DNA from: Caldifarciminota bacterium
GTDB taxonomy: Bacteria > Hydrothermota > UBA3073
NCBI GenBank assembly: GCA_023129165.1
Contig: JAGMCL010000056.1
Coordinates: 1 to 64,000 of the forward strand
Length of the DNA stretch: 64,000 nt
Reading direction: 5' to 3'
Shown piece by piece: positions 24,711 through 33,416 of the stretch (position 1 is the stretch's first letter; each line of letters begins with the position of its first letter). The translations under genes were made by a program, and so were the position numbers. Below the pieces are notes generated by a model that did no database searches, was not told the origin of the DNA, and saw nothing but the letters and a program-made list of their open reading frames with translations.

Positions 24711-24740
24711 TGGGGTCAGGCTCAACTATTTGACTTTTTA
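24711..24740 (+). repeat. REP-type 'GGGGTCAGGCTCAACTATTTGAC' repeat
   Basis: GGGGTCAGGCTCAACTATTT occurs here and in reverse orientation at 31829-31852 and, degenerate, at 15112-15132. GGGGTCAGG-type ends are common in repeats moved by REP-associated tyrosine transposases; none is in the window. Confidence 0.6.
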
Positions 24741-24926
24741 ATAGATTAAATGGTCATTGAAAGGAGAGAATTTCGATTGTCAGGGGCGGAATAGTACAAT
24801 TAGAATTATTTAAGAAGTTAGATTATAATTGAACTAAGCACTTTGTCTCTCCGTCGAGAATGGTGGTGTTGGGGTGAGAAATATTAAACATTTTCGAAAG
24901 TGATATTAGAAAAGAGGGGGTGTAAA

Positions 24927-25910
24927 ATGGGAGAGGAAAGAATACTTATGGATGGTGTAAAATATAAGTTGTGGACTCCTGAAGATGAGGTAAAAGAATT
25001 TGAACCAATTGTAGTGGAACACATAGCAGATATTTTGGGGAGTGAAAACGCGATCTTCTTCACAAAACAGAAAATAAGAACACCGAGAGGTATTGGTTCA
25101 ATACCAGATGGCTTTGCCATAGTATTGGATAATACTCCACATTGGTATGTTATAGAGGTGGAACTTTCCCGCCATTCGCCCTATGACCACGCAGAACCTC
25201 AAGCAAAAAAGTTTAAGAATGCGATACAAAGTTCTGAAACACGAAAACAACTTGTTGATGCTATGTATGATGAGGTTAAGAGAGACATGATCAAGGAGAA
25301 ATTGATCAAAGATAAAATTGGCTCCGGTGAGATCCATAAATTTCTATCAGACCTAATTACCATTGATAATCTTACACTGCTAATAGTGCTTGAAGAGGTA
25401 ACTGGAGACTGGAGAGAGGCTTTTGATGATTTTCCCGATGTTAAGATTGTTGAGTTTAAAACCTTTAGAAGGGAAGGTGCTTCAACTGTTCACGCTCATC
25501 TATTTAAACCTTTATACGAGATCAAAATTTCACCTGAGATGAGACCATCGCTGGAAAAAGTTGAACTACAGGAATTACCTGGTAAAGTGCTGCTGGTAAG
25601 ATCGCCTAAAGGACGAATATCTTGGGAGCAAAATCAGCCTTTTTTCAAAAAATACATTAGGCCTTTATACATTAGAGCCATAGAAATGAGAATTAAGGGT
25701 AAAATTTCGGATGTTAATAAAACTATAAGGAAAATTGTGAAAGAGCAGACTGGAATAGAACTCACAAAAGGTTGTATTTCTGGTTTAACATACAAGGGCA
25801 AACAACTTGATAGGGAAATTGGTTCTGTAACGTATTGGAAAAAGCAGGGATTGAGTGAATTTTTAAAAGCAAAAGATAGATGGCAAAATAAAGGATGGAT
25901 ATCTGAGTAA
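24927..25910 (+). CDS. Uncharacterised protein with a PD-(D/E)xK-like N-terminal segment
   Basis: A 327-residue protein I do not recognise. Residues about 30-80 read IADILG...IPDGFAIVL...WYVIEVELSRHS, an order of helix, beta hairpin and acidic strand that resembles restriction-endonuclease-like folds (D, then E-x-E in place of E-x-K). The last 100 residues are basic and may bind nucleic acid. GAGGGGG lies before the ATG at 24927. It stands alone between a REP-type repeat and island-repeat copies. A defence or DNA-processing role is only suggested by location. Confidence 0.5.
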   Translation: MGEERILMDGVKYKLWTPEDEVKEFEPIVVEHIADILGSENAIFFTKQKIRTPRGIGSIPDGFAIVLDNTPHWYVIEVELSRHSPYDHAEPQAKKFKNAIQSSETRKQLVDAMYDEVKRDMIKEKLIKDKIGSGEIHKFLSDLITIDNLTLLIVLEEVTGDWREAFDDFPDVKIVEFKTFRREGASTVHAHLFKPLYEIKISPEMRPSLEKVELQELPGKVLLVRSPKGRISWEQNQPFFKKYIRPLYIRAIEMRIKGKISDVNKTIRKIVKEQTGIELTKGCISGLTYKGKQLDREIGSVTYWKKQGLSEFLKAKDRWQNKGWISE

Positions 25911-25926
25911 TATCAGTAATGTTGGG

Positions 25927-26065
25927 TCTTCAGATTTCAGTTTTTAAGGTAGGAACGGGTTTTATAACTTTCTGCCAATTCATAAGAATTCTGTGAACAG
26001 ATAGATTGGATATTTTTTTGTAAGCATTGATGTTGAGCTTGAGTGATTTATTCCTATTAGGTTTT
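25927..26065 (+). repeat. Island repeat, copy 1 (before the SPL-like gene)
   Basis: Starts TCTTCAGATTTCAGTTTTTA, continues with GGAACGGGT, AATTCATAAGAATTCTGTG and AGATAGATTGGATATTTTTT, and ends near CCTATTAGG. It is followed by about 130 bp of AT-rich sequence before the next start codon. Other copies: 28429, 30111, 31727. Confidence 0.8.
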
Positions 26066-26195
26066 GTTTTGTACGGAAAGAAATTCTTATGTATTTAGTT
26101 TGAAAGATGATGAACATTATCAATTCATTGTAATGCTATAAAATACGAGGTATCAATGAGAAGCTACATTAACTATATATTATAGGAGAAGAAAA

Positions 26196-27290
26196 ATGAC
26201 TACTGAAGATACATTTTTTAAAGGTAAACGACCCTGGTCTAACATTAAAGATACAACTCAAGTAAATACAAATAATCATATAATTAGAGAATCAATTTCT
26301 CTCTATCCACAAGTGAAAAAGAGAACATATAGAAAAAAGATAAATGTGCGTTTTGAAAAGTATAAGATGTTAGATAGTTGTTCAAGAACCTTAGTAAAGC
26401 AAGTTGCAGATGGTTCAATTATCAAACGATTTGATAAAACTCCTTACCCTGAAAAACCTACTAATGTGGTTTGTCCCCATTTCCTTGAACTAAAATGGGC
26501 ATATGGGTGTCCATTTGATTGTTCCTGGTGTTATCTAAAAGGAACCTTTCGATTCAGACCTGAAGGTATAAAACCTGCATATAAGCCTCTTGAAAAGATT
26601 AAATTGCATACTGAAACATTTCTACAAGAAATAGAAACACCAGAAATACTTAACACCGGAGAAATTGCTGATTCTTTAATGAATGAAAATGGAGATAGCC
26701 CATTTTCTAAGTTTATTATTCCAATGTTCGAAATACAGAGCAAACATAAGGTTTTATTTGTTACAAAATCGACAAATGTAAAAAATCTTTTAGAAACACC
26801 CTCTCATAAACAGGTTATAATGAGTTTCAGTCTCAATGCATTTCCAGTAGCAGAAAGGTGGGAAAAAAGAGCACCTCCTGTTAAAAAGCGAATAGAGGCA
26901 GCAAAGAAAATTGCTGATGAAGGTTATGAGATTAGAATAAGGATTGACCCAATGGTTCCAATCGAAGGTTGGGAAGAATACTACACACATCTTATAGATG
27001 AGTTATTCTCAAAAATTATCCCCGAGAGAATTACTTTAGGTTCTCTAAGAGGACTTCAGAGCACAATCAATGGCACAAATGATACCACCTGGGTTAAGTA
27101 CTTAAAAGAAAGTTCTAACTGGGGTAAAAAAATAGAATTTACCACAAGATACAGAATTTATAAAACCATAATTAAATACCTGAAAAATAAATATTCTTAC
27201 AATAATATTGCCCTATGTAAAGAAACAAGAGCAATGTGGGAAAAATTAGGAATGGACTGGAAACAAATCAGGTGCAATTGTGTATGGTAA
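26196..27290 (+). CDS. Spore photoproduct lyase-like radical SAM protein
   Basis: A 364-residue radical SAM protein with the cluster motif CPFDCSWC near residues 109-116 in HFLELKWAYGCPFD, the SplB-like context (C-x3-C-x2-C). TGEIADSL and RIDPMVPIEGW are further SPL-family elements. The C-terminus carries an unusual cluster, RCNCVW. True SPL repairs UV-damaged spore DNA; this is not a spore former, so the substrate is open. Situated in a defence island and preceded by an island repeat, it may repair or modify DNA. GGAG lies before the start. Confidence 0.78.
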   Translation: MTTEDTFFKGKRPWSNIKDTTQVNTNNHIIRESISLYPQVKKRTYRKKINVRFEKYKMLDSCSRTLVKQVADGSIIKRFDKTPYPEKPTNVVCPHFLELKWAYGCPFDCSWCYLKGTFRFRPEGIKPAYKPLEKIKLHTETFLQEIETPEILNTGEIADSLMNENGDSPFSKFIIPMFEIQSKHKVLFVTKSTNVKNLLETPSHKQVIMSFSLNAFPVAERWEKRAPPVKKRIEAAKKIADEGYEIRIRIDPMVPIEGWEEYYTHLIDELFSKIIPERITLGSLRGLQSTINGTNDTTWVKYLKESSNWGKKIEFTTRYRIYKTIIKYLKNKYSYNNIALCKETRAMWEKLGMDWKQIRCNCVW

Positions 27291-27344
27291 AAAGTGAAAT
27301 ATAGCACATGGCAGGCATTGGACTTTTTTCTTGGTGAGGAAAAG

Positions 27345-28421
27345 ATGGCTAAAGAGAAAGAAATAGATATGTCAAGAAAGCAGCAACAGGTTTACGAGAA
27401 ATCACTTTCTTCAATTATCAAGAAGGTCGAAGAAAGTAAACATAAGGCAATTACTACCGTCAATAAACTGCTCATTGAACTTTACTGGTATATTGGCGAA
27501 AGTATTACAGAACTTCAGGAAAAAAGTAAATGGGGGGATGGTGTTGTTGAAAAACTCTCACAGGATTTGAGGATGCAATATCCCAATCAAAGTGGATTTT
27601 CTGTACGTAATCTCTGGAATATGAAACGATTTTATAGAACTTACCGAAGATGTGAAAAACTGCAGGCACTGCCTGCAGAAATTAGTTGGACAAATAATGT
27701 GGTTATTTTAGATAAGACCAAAACGATTGAAGAAAAAGAATTCTATCTAAAAATGTGTCTTAAAGAACGATGGTCTTCCCGGGAGTTACTACGACAGATT
27801 GATTCTGCCTACTATGAACGATTTATGTTATCACAGAAACCAGAAAAACTTATGGAAATAGAACAGAGTAAACTACCTGTGATAGCTCAAGATATTCATA
27901 AACATTTGAGAGATGAGTATGTTTTGGAATTTTTGGATTTATCAGAGACATTCTCAGAAAAGGAACTTCGTAAGGCAATTCTTGATAACCTGCGTGATTT
28001 TTTTCTGGAATTTGGCAAAAACCTATCATTTGTGGGTGAGGAATATCCTCTTGTTATAGATAATGAAGAATTTAGAGTTGATTTACTCTTTTTTCACAGA
28101 GAACTTAAATGTCTTATACCTATTGAATTAAAAATTGGTGAATTCAAACCTGAATATATAGGTAAGATGCAGTTCTATCTTGCTGCTCTCGATGAATTAA
28201 TAAAACTACCTAAGGAAAATCCATCTGTTGGTCTAATTCTATGTCGCTCCAAAAAACAAGGAATTGTCCGTTTTGCTCTAAGTAAGGCGTATAAACCTAT
28301 AAAAATATCTTCTTTTACTACAAAATTGCCCGATAAAAAACTAATTCAGCGGAGATTGGAAATGATTAAAATACCCGAAAAATTCTTAATACAAAAGGAT
28401 AACGGGAAAAAAGAAAGTTAG
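27345..28421 (+). CDS. DUF1016/YhcG PDDEXK nuclease-like protein
   Basis: A 358-residue second member of the DUF1016 family, without the HNH-like tail of the copy at 15202. The N-terminal domain has ELYWYIGESITELQ and NLWNMKRFYRTY; the nuclease-like domain has RVDLLFFHRELKC and IELKIGEFKPEY, with E-x-K complete. The ATG at 27345 follows GAGGA; an in-frame GTG at 27294 directly follows the SPL-like stop but has no ribosome site. The gap to the SPL-like gene is short, so the two may be co-transcribed. Confidence 0.85.
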   Translation: MAKEKEIDMSRKQQQVYEKSLSSIIKKVEESKHKAITTVNKLLIELYWYIGESITELQEKSKWGDGVVEKLSQDLRMQYPNQSGFSVRNLWNMKRFYRTYRRCEKLQALPAEISWTNNVVILDKTKTIEEKEFYLKMCLKERWSSRELLRQIDSAYYERFMLSQKPEKLMEIEQSKLPVIAQDIHKHLRDEYVLEFLDLSETFSEKELRKAILDNLRDFFLEFGKNLSFVGEEYPLVIDNEEFRVDLLFFHRELKCLIPIELKIGEFKPEYIGKMQFYLAALDELIKLPKENPSVGLILCRSKKQGIVRFALSKAYKPIKISSFTTKLPDKKLIQRRLEMIKIPEKFLIQKDNGKKES

Positions 28422-28428
28422 GTTTATG

Positions 28429-28525
28429 TCTTCAGATTTCAGTTTTTAAGGTGGGAACGGGTCTTACACCTGTTTTATGATTCATACGAATCCTGTGGAT
28501 ATGTAGATTGGAATTTTAACAAGAA
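28429..28525 (+). repeat. Island repeat, copy 2 (before the Fic gene)
   Basis: TCTTCAGATTTCAGTTTTTA, GGTGGGAACGGGTCTTA, ATTCATACGAATCCTGTGGA and TAGATTGGAATTTTAACAAG. It is shorter than copies 1 and 3, its right end running into the Fic leader. Confidence 0.8.
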
Positions 28526-28530
28526 AAAAA

Positions 28531-29574
28531 ATGTTTGAACCAAAATTCTTTATTACCAACAACATAAATAATTCTCTTCTTGAGATTGAGAGGGCAAGGG
28601 GATTTCTTGATGCTGCTCAATTAAAAAAAAGTTGGATAAGAAATATGCAGGGCAAGGCTCTTATTCTTGAATCCCATGCATCAACACATATTGAAGGAAC
28701 ACGACTTACCTTATCTCAAGCAAGAAAAATACTCACCGGTAAAAAGGTCGCAGGTGTTAATCCAGATGATAGGAAAGAACTCCTTAATTACAAAGAAGCA
28801 ATCGACTTTGTCTCTAAATACTTAGGAAAAGAGGATTTCATAACTGAAAATCTTATTTGTGATATTCATAAAATCCTTGTAAAAGGAGTAAGAGGTAATT
28901 CAGCAGGACCTGGAAATTATAGGAAAGTTCAGAATTATATAATCAATTCTATATCAGGAGAAATTATATATACTCCACCTCCTCCAGAAAGAGTTTCTTC
29001 TTTAATGAAGGAATTTGTTGTTTGGTTGAATAAGAAATCTAATATTTCACCCGTGCTTAGAGCGGGAATTAACCAGTTCCAATTTGTCCATATACACCCA
29101 TTTCTTGACGGAAATGGAAGGACTGCTCGTCTTCTTTGTACGCTCATTTTATATAAGAATGGATATGATTTTAAAAGACTTTTTTCCTTTTCTGAGTTTT
29201 ATAATAAAAAAAGAAGAAAATACTATGATGCTATTCAATCAGTTAGAAAAAATAATATGGATATGACTGAATGGCTTGGGTATTTTACTGATGGATTGAA
29301 AAGTCAAATGTTAGAGGTGAAAAACAAAGGTGAAATGGTGATTAAAAAGGATATCTTATTAGATAGGGCATTAAAATTTGGACTCGGTAAAAGACAATTA
29401 AGAGGAATCAAATTCCTTATCAGGCAGGGACAGATGCAACCTGCTGAATATATGAAAATTAATCCAGATATAACCCACAGAACCGCACAGCGAGATATAA
29501 AAGAATTATTGGAAAAGGAGTTCATTATAAGGAAAGGTGCAACAAACAAATTGGTTTACTTTCTAAAGATATAA
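28531..29574 (+). CDS. Fic-family AMPylation-type protein with C-terminal winged helix
   Basis: A 347-residue Fic protein. The catalytic loop is HPFLDGNGRTAR, complete with the active-site His. The N-terminal region has HASTHIEGTRLTL, matching the (S/T)xxxEG inhibitory helix of class II Fic proteins, so activity is probably self-restrained. An N-terminal Fic_N-like segment and a C-terminal winged helix (about 280-347, DITHRTAQRDIKELLEKEFI) complete it. It likely transfers AMP to a protein target. A 23-bp tandem repeat follows the stop codon. Confidence 0.9.
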   Translation: MFEPKFFITNNINNSLLEIERARGFLDAAQLKKSWIRNMQGKALILESHASTHIEGTRLTLSQARKILTGKKVAGVNPDDRKELLNYKEAIDFVSKYLGKEDFITENLICDIHKILVKGVRGNSAGPGNYRKVQNYIINSISGEIIYTPPPPERVSSLMKEFVVWLNKKSNISPVLRAGINQFQFVHIHPFLDGNGRTARLLCTLILYKNGYDFKRLFSFSEFYNKKRRKYYDAIQSVRKNNMDMTEWLGYFTDGLKSQMLEVKNKGEMVIKKDILLDRALKFGLGKRQLRGIKFLIRQGQMQPAEYMKINPDITHRTAQRDIKELLEKEFIIRKGATNKLVYFLKI

Positions 29575-29934
29575 ATTTGCGACATATCTTACGACAAACT
29601 TGCGACATATCTTACGACAGTGTGGAAAGGAGGAGACTGGGATTGGACTGAAAAATAAGAATTATTTGTGAGAAATTGGTGGTATAACGGAATAATACCT
29701 GCCTACCGGCAGGCAGGTTTGTCGATGGCGAGAAGGAAGAAAAGAGATTTAATGTGGCGTTATCAAAAAAGAGTACAGACTACAGTATAAAAGGCAATCG
29801 CCGCCTGGAAAAATCCAAACGGCGAAAGAGCTCTTTCTACCATTGGTAGATGAGACATATCAATTATACAATAAAATTTACTAAAAGTCAAGAAAAAAAT
29901 AAAAAAATATGAACCCATGATTATAAGGTGAAAT
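29575..29934. repeat. Gene-free stretch with a 23-bp tandem repeat and a CCTGCC palindrome
   Basis: TTGCGACATATCTTACGACA occurs twice with 23-bp period at 29577-29622, starting at the Fic stop codon. The palindrome CCTGCCTACCGGCAGGCAGG is at 29699-29718. About 29805-29850 has imperfect dyads. A short possible ORF begins at 29935. No credible gene was found. Confidence 0.6.
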
Positions 29935-30110
29935 ATGTCAGAAGGAAAACGAGTAAGATATAGAGATTATATTATAGATTCTTGTCCATGGAAATCTAGA
30001 GGTGAAAAAGAGTGGTCACCAAAAGATAAAGATATCTCTTTGTCTCTTTGTCTCTTAAGAGTCTCTTACAAGTCACTGTTTGAGAAAATAGAAAAAAAAA
30101 TAGGGTCAGG

Positions 30111-30255
30111 TCTTCAGATTTCAGTTTTTAAGGGAAAATTGTGTTTTAGCAGCTGTTTGACAATTCATACGAATTCTATGGATAGGTAGATTGGATATTT
30201 TTTTGTAAGCATTAAAGTTGAGCTTGAGTTATTTATTCCTATTAGGTTTTTTATG
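30111..30255 (+). repeat. Island repeat, copy 3 (before the AlbA_2 gene)
   Basis: TCTTCAGATTTCAGTTTTTA, then a divergent block, AATTCATACGAATTCTATGG, AGATTGGATATTTTTTTGTA and CCTATTAGG. It matches copy 1 over its whole right half, including GAGCTTGAGT. Confidence 0.8.
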
Positions 30256-30265
30256 AGAGAGAAAC

Positions 30266-31621
30266 ATGACAAAATTCATTGATAAGAAAGAATCAGAAAA
30301 CCTCGAGTTTAAAAAATCTGTCGGAGAGTGGAAAGAGATTGTAAAAACAGTTGCTGCATTCTCTAACACAAATGGTGGACGGATAATTGTTGGCGTATCA
30401 AAGTCTGGAAAGATTGTTGGAATGGAAATAGGGAAAAGTACAATTGAAGATTTAACTAATAAAATTGTAGTTAATACCGACCCAAAAGTTTATCCCAAAA
30501 TTGCAGCAGAAAAAATTGGAGAGAAAAATGTTATCGTAATAGAAGTTAATGAATCTACTGATAAACTGGTTTTGGCATTCGGTAGACCTTTCAAAAGGGT
30601 GGGCAAATCTACTATCAGGATGTCCAAAGATGAATATGAGAGAATAATTATAGAAAAGCATAAAGAAGAATTGAGATTTGACAACAGAATCTGTAAGGAA
30701 GCTTGTTGGGAAGATATTGATGATAAGAAAGTTAAGCAGTTTTTAAAAAGAGCTGAAACAGAGAGAAACTATGATATTAAACCTGGAATCGCAGTTAAAG
30801 AGGCATTGGATAGGTTAGATTTGGCTAAAAATGGAAGTTTAACAAATGCTGCTATTCTTTTATTTGCTAAAAAACCTCAGAGATTTTTTTTGCAAGCAGA
30901 AACAAGGTGTGCTCGTTTTAAAGGGACAGAGCCAGTAAAACCGTTTTTAGACATGAAAATTTTTGATGGAGATATAATTGAACAAGTAGACAAAGCTTTG
31001 TATTTTGTATTGGAACACATACCTATGAAGGTTTATCTTGTTGGAAAGGCTGAAAGAGAAGAAAAATATGAGTATCCACCAGATGCTATCAGAGAAGCAA
31101 TAGTAAATGCTATTTGTCATAGAGATTATGAGCCATCCAGTAATGTTCAGATTAGAGTTTTTGACGATAGAATAGAAGTTTGGGGCTGTGGCGCTTTACC
31201 TGAGCCTTTGATCCCAGATGATTTGAAGAAGAAACACAAATCGATTTTGAGAAATCCTTTGATAGGCAATTGTTTCTTTTTGATAAAATTTATTGAAAAA
31301 TGGGGAACAGGAACTAATGATATAATTAATATGTGTCTAGATTTTGGATTACCAGAACCTATATTTGAATATATAGCAGGAGATTTTGTTGTAACATTTA
31401 GGAAATACCACGTTTCTGAAGAAATGTTAGAAAAACTTAGCGAAAGGCAGAAGAAAATAGTAGACTATTTGAAGCAACATAAAGAGATAAACAGAAAGGA
31501 TTGTATTAACCTATTAGGTGTATCAAAAAACACTGTAATTAGAGAAATTTCTGATTTGCAACAGAGGGGAATAGTTAAAAGGATTGGAAGAGGTAAAAGT
31601 ATTCGTTATATTCTTAAATGA
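30266..31621 (+). CDS. AlbA_2/Schlafen-like ATP-binding regulator with winged helix
   Basis: A 451-residue protein of the AlbA_2 (former AAA_4) family. Residues about 8-125 form the AlbA_2 domain (ENLEFKKSVGEW, FSNTNGGRIIVGV). The middle (about 260-370) is a GHKL-like ATP-binding region with REAIVNAICHRDY and FIEKWGTGTND. The last 65 residues form a winged helix (LGVSKNTVIREISDLQQRGI). Members are transcription regulators or nucleic-acid-acting proteins common in mobile regions. Three 11-bp tandem repeats follow its stop codon. Confidence 0.85.
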   Translation: MTKFIDKKESENLEFKKSVGEWKEIVKTVAAFSNTNGGRIIVGVSKSGKIVGMEIGKSTIEDLTNKIVVNTDPKVYPKIAAEKIGEKNVIVIEVNESTDKLVLAFGRPFKRVGKSTIRMSKDEYERIIIEKHKEELRFDNRICKEACWEDIDDKKVKQFLKRAETERNYDIKPGIAVKEALDRLDLAKNGSLTNAAILLFAKKPQRFFLQAETRCARFKGTEPVKPFLDMKIFDGDIIEQVDKALYFVLEHIPMKVYLVGKAEREEKYEYPPDAIREAIVNAICHRDYEPSSNVQIRVFDDRIEVWGCGALPEPLIPDDLKKKHKSILRNPLIGNCFFLIKFIEKWGTGTNDIINMCLDFGLPEPIFEYIAGDFVVTFRKYHVSEEMLEKLSERQKKIVDYLKQHKEINRKDCINLLGVSKNTVIREISDLQQRGIVKRIGRGKSIRYILK

Positions 31622-32169
31622 GACAATTGGGACGAATATGGGACGAATATGGGACGAATATAAATTTAAATGTTGTCCCATAGATCGGTTTCAAAAAGAC
31701 CAAAAACAAAAAGAATCAGGGTCAGGTCTTCAGATTTCAGTTTTTAAGGTGGGAACGGGTCTTAACCTCGGTGAAATAGCTCATCTTGTAGTAGATTGCT
31801 TACTATACCTTGATGAAGATGAAAATAATGTAAATAGTTGAGCCTGACCCCAATATTATAGCCCACGAAGTACACGGAATACACTAAATAAATAAAAATA
31901 GAACTTTCGTGAACTTTGTGTCTTTCGTGGGAGTGAGTTCTCAATATTACCACAGTAGGTAGTAGGCCTAAAGAGTAGAGTATGAGGCTATGCGAAAATG
32001 ATTAAAATAGCCCACGCATGCCTGCCGGTAGGCAGGAAGTACACCCTGATACAGTCGTTCCTCCATACGGGGCAGGCGGAATACACTAAATAAAATAGAA
32101 CTTTCGTGACCTTCGTGTCTTTCGTGGGAGAGAGTTCTCTGTAATCTGTGGTTAATTTTTCTTTTATAT
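31622..32169. repeat. Gene-free repeat stretch after the AlbA_2 gene
   Basis: GGGACGAATAT occurs three times in tandem (31629-31661). Island repeat copy 4 starts at 31727. A reversed GGGGTCAGGCTCAACTATTT copy is at 31829-31852. Two elements with ends TAGCCCACG and CGTGGGAG-GAGTTCT follow (31855-31942 and 32008-32136), the second holding a nested CCTGCCGGTAGGCAGG palindrome at 32020-32036. No gene was seen. Confidence 0.7.
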
Positions 32170-33051
32170 ATGAAGACTTATCTTGATTGTTTTCCATGTT
32201 TTCTCAGGCAGACACTTCAAACTGCTCGTGTTGCCACAAAGGATGAGGTATTAATAAGAAAGGCTCTTGATGAGGTTTGCCACATTCTTACTGAAATTTC
32301 TCTTGACGCTTCACCACCTGAGATAGGGAGAGAGGTTTATAAGACTATAAACAGGGTAATGGGCAACGAGGACTTATTTTATTACATAAAAAAGGAGCAT
32401 ACAAGGTATATGCTAAGACTTTATCATGATATAAAGAAAAGGGTAAAATCCTCTTCTGACCCTCTACTTTCAGCGATAAGGCTTGCAATAGCAGGAAATG
32501 TTATAGATTTTGGTTCCAATCCAGATTTTGATATTATTGGGATAAAAGAAGAGATAGAAAAGGCATTCGATTATCAATTCGCAATATTCGATTATGATAA
32601 ATTAAAAAGTACATTAAAGAATACAGACTATATTCTTTACCTTGCTGATAATGCAGGCGAAACGGTGATGGATAAAATATTAATAGAAGAGCTTAAAAAA
32701 CCTGTAAAGTATGCAGTGAAGGGTAAATCAATTATAAATGATGCAACAATTGAAGATGCTCAAGACGCAGGTATTCATGAGGTAGCTGAGATTATATCAA
32801 CCGGAAGTGATGCTCCTGGAACCATTCTCAAATACTGTTTGAAAGAGTTTATTAGTATCTACAGAGAAGCTAAAATAATAATATCCAAGGGGCAGGGAAA
32901 CTATGAGGTTTTATCAAAAGAAGACCGACCTATATTTTTCCTCCTAAAGGTAAAATGTCCAATAGTAGCAAGAGATTTGGGAGTCAAGAATGGGGATATA
33001 ATATTGAAAGGAACGGATAACAGACAACAGACCATAGACAAAGAACAGTAG
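32170..33051 (+). CDS. DUF89 damage-control phosphatase (ARMT1-like, CxxC subfamily)
   Basis: A 293-residue DUF89 protein, a metal-dependent phosphatase family that clears harmful phosphometabolites. The N-terminal CFPC motif and RQTLQ mark the prokaryotic subfamily with extra cysteines. Metal and phosphate residues lie in GNVIDFG, LADNAGETVMDK and KGQGNYE. The last ten residues (NRQQTIDKEQ) come from an ACAGACAACAGACCATAGAC repeat, so the native C-terminus may have been replaced. No ribosome site is obvious. The neighbours give no clue to the substrate. Confidence 0.85.
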   Translation: MKTYLDCFPCFLRQTLQTARVATKDEVLIRKALDEVCHILTEISLDASPPEIGREVYKTINRVMGNEDLFYYIKKEHTRYMLRLYHDIKKRVKSSSDPLLSAIRLAIAGNVIDFGSNPDFDIIGIKEEIEKAFDYQFAIFDYDKLKSTLKNTDYILYLADNAGETVMDKILIEELKKPVKYAVKGKSIINDATIEDAQDAGIHEVAEIISTGSDAPGTILKYCLKEFISIYREAKIIISKGQGNYEVLSKEDRPIFFLLKVKCPIVARDLGVKNGDIILKGTDNRQQTIDKEQ

Positions 33052-33150
33052 GGCGTCCCAGTGAAATATGCTTCGCATTTCACGGGATAAATAGGGCGTC
33101 CCAGTGAAATATGCTTCGCATTTCACGGGATAAATAGGGCGTCCCGATAG
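33051..33150 (+). repeat. 43-bp tandem repeat with internal hairpin
   Basis: GGGCGTCCCAGTGAAATATG begins at 33051 and again at 33094, with a third partial unit at 33137: a 43-bp period. Each complete unit contains GTGAAATATGCTTCGCATTTCAC, a hairpin. A degenerate continuation to about 33310 has GAAACATTACACATGGCAAG-like units, then AATAACTAATAACCAAT-type tandem repeats up to 33390. The 33052-33416 gap has no gene. Confidence 0.8.
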
Positions 33151-33416
33151 AATAGTTGAAACATTCCACCCCGTACATTGTTACTACAGGGCAGGCCACG
33201 ATGTAATATGAACAAAATAATTACATATGGCAAGCGGGATAAATAGGACGAGAAACGGGGAATTGAAACATTACACATGGCAAGCATAGTAAGCCCAGTA
33301 TGCTACACTACAGGACAGGTAGGGTAAACAAATAACTGATAACCAATAACAAATAACTAATAACCAATGACAAATAACTCAATGACTAAATAACTTATTT
33401 TCTGGGGGGAATTAAT

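Noticed and set aside
24673-24926. Small gene in the gap before the nuclease-like protein
   Set aside because: Only a REP-type repeat and AT-rich sequence were seen; no start signal with a sizeable frame.
29935-30189. Short open frame of 84 codons after the Fic gene
   Set aside because: Its last third lies in island repeat copy 3 and it shows no known domain. It may be a remnant of a gene cut by the repeat, but coding cannot be supported.
31584-31841. Open frame of 85 codons overlapping the AlbA_2 end
   Set aside because: It is made of the 11-bp tandem repeat and island repeat copy 4 and has no ribosome site.
33051-33310. Possible CRISPR array
   Set aside because: The 43-bp units are joined head to tail without unique spacers, contain a hairpin, and have no cas genes nearby, so this is a plain tandem repeat.
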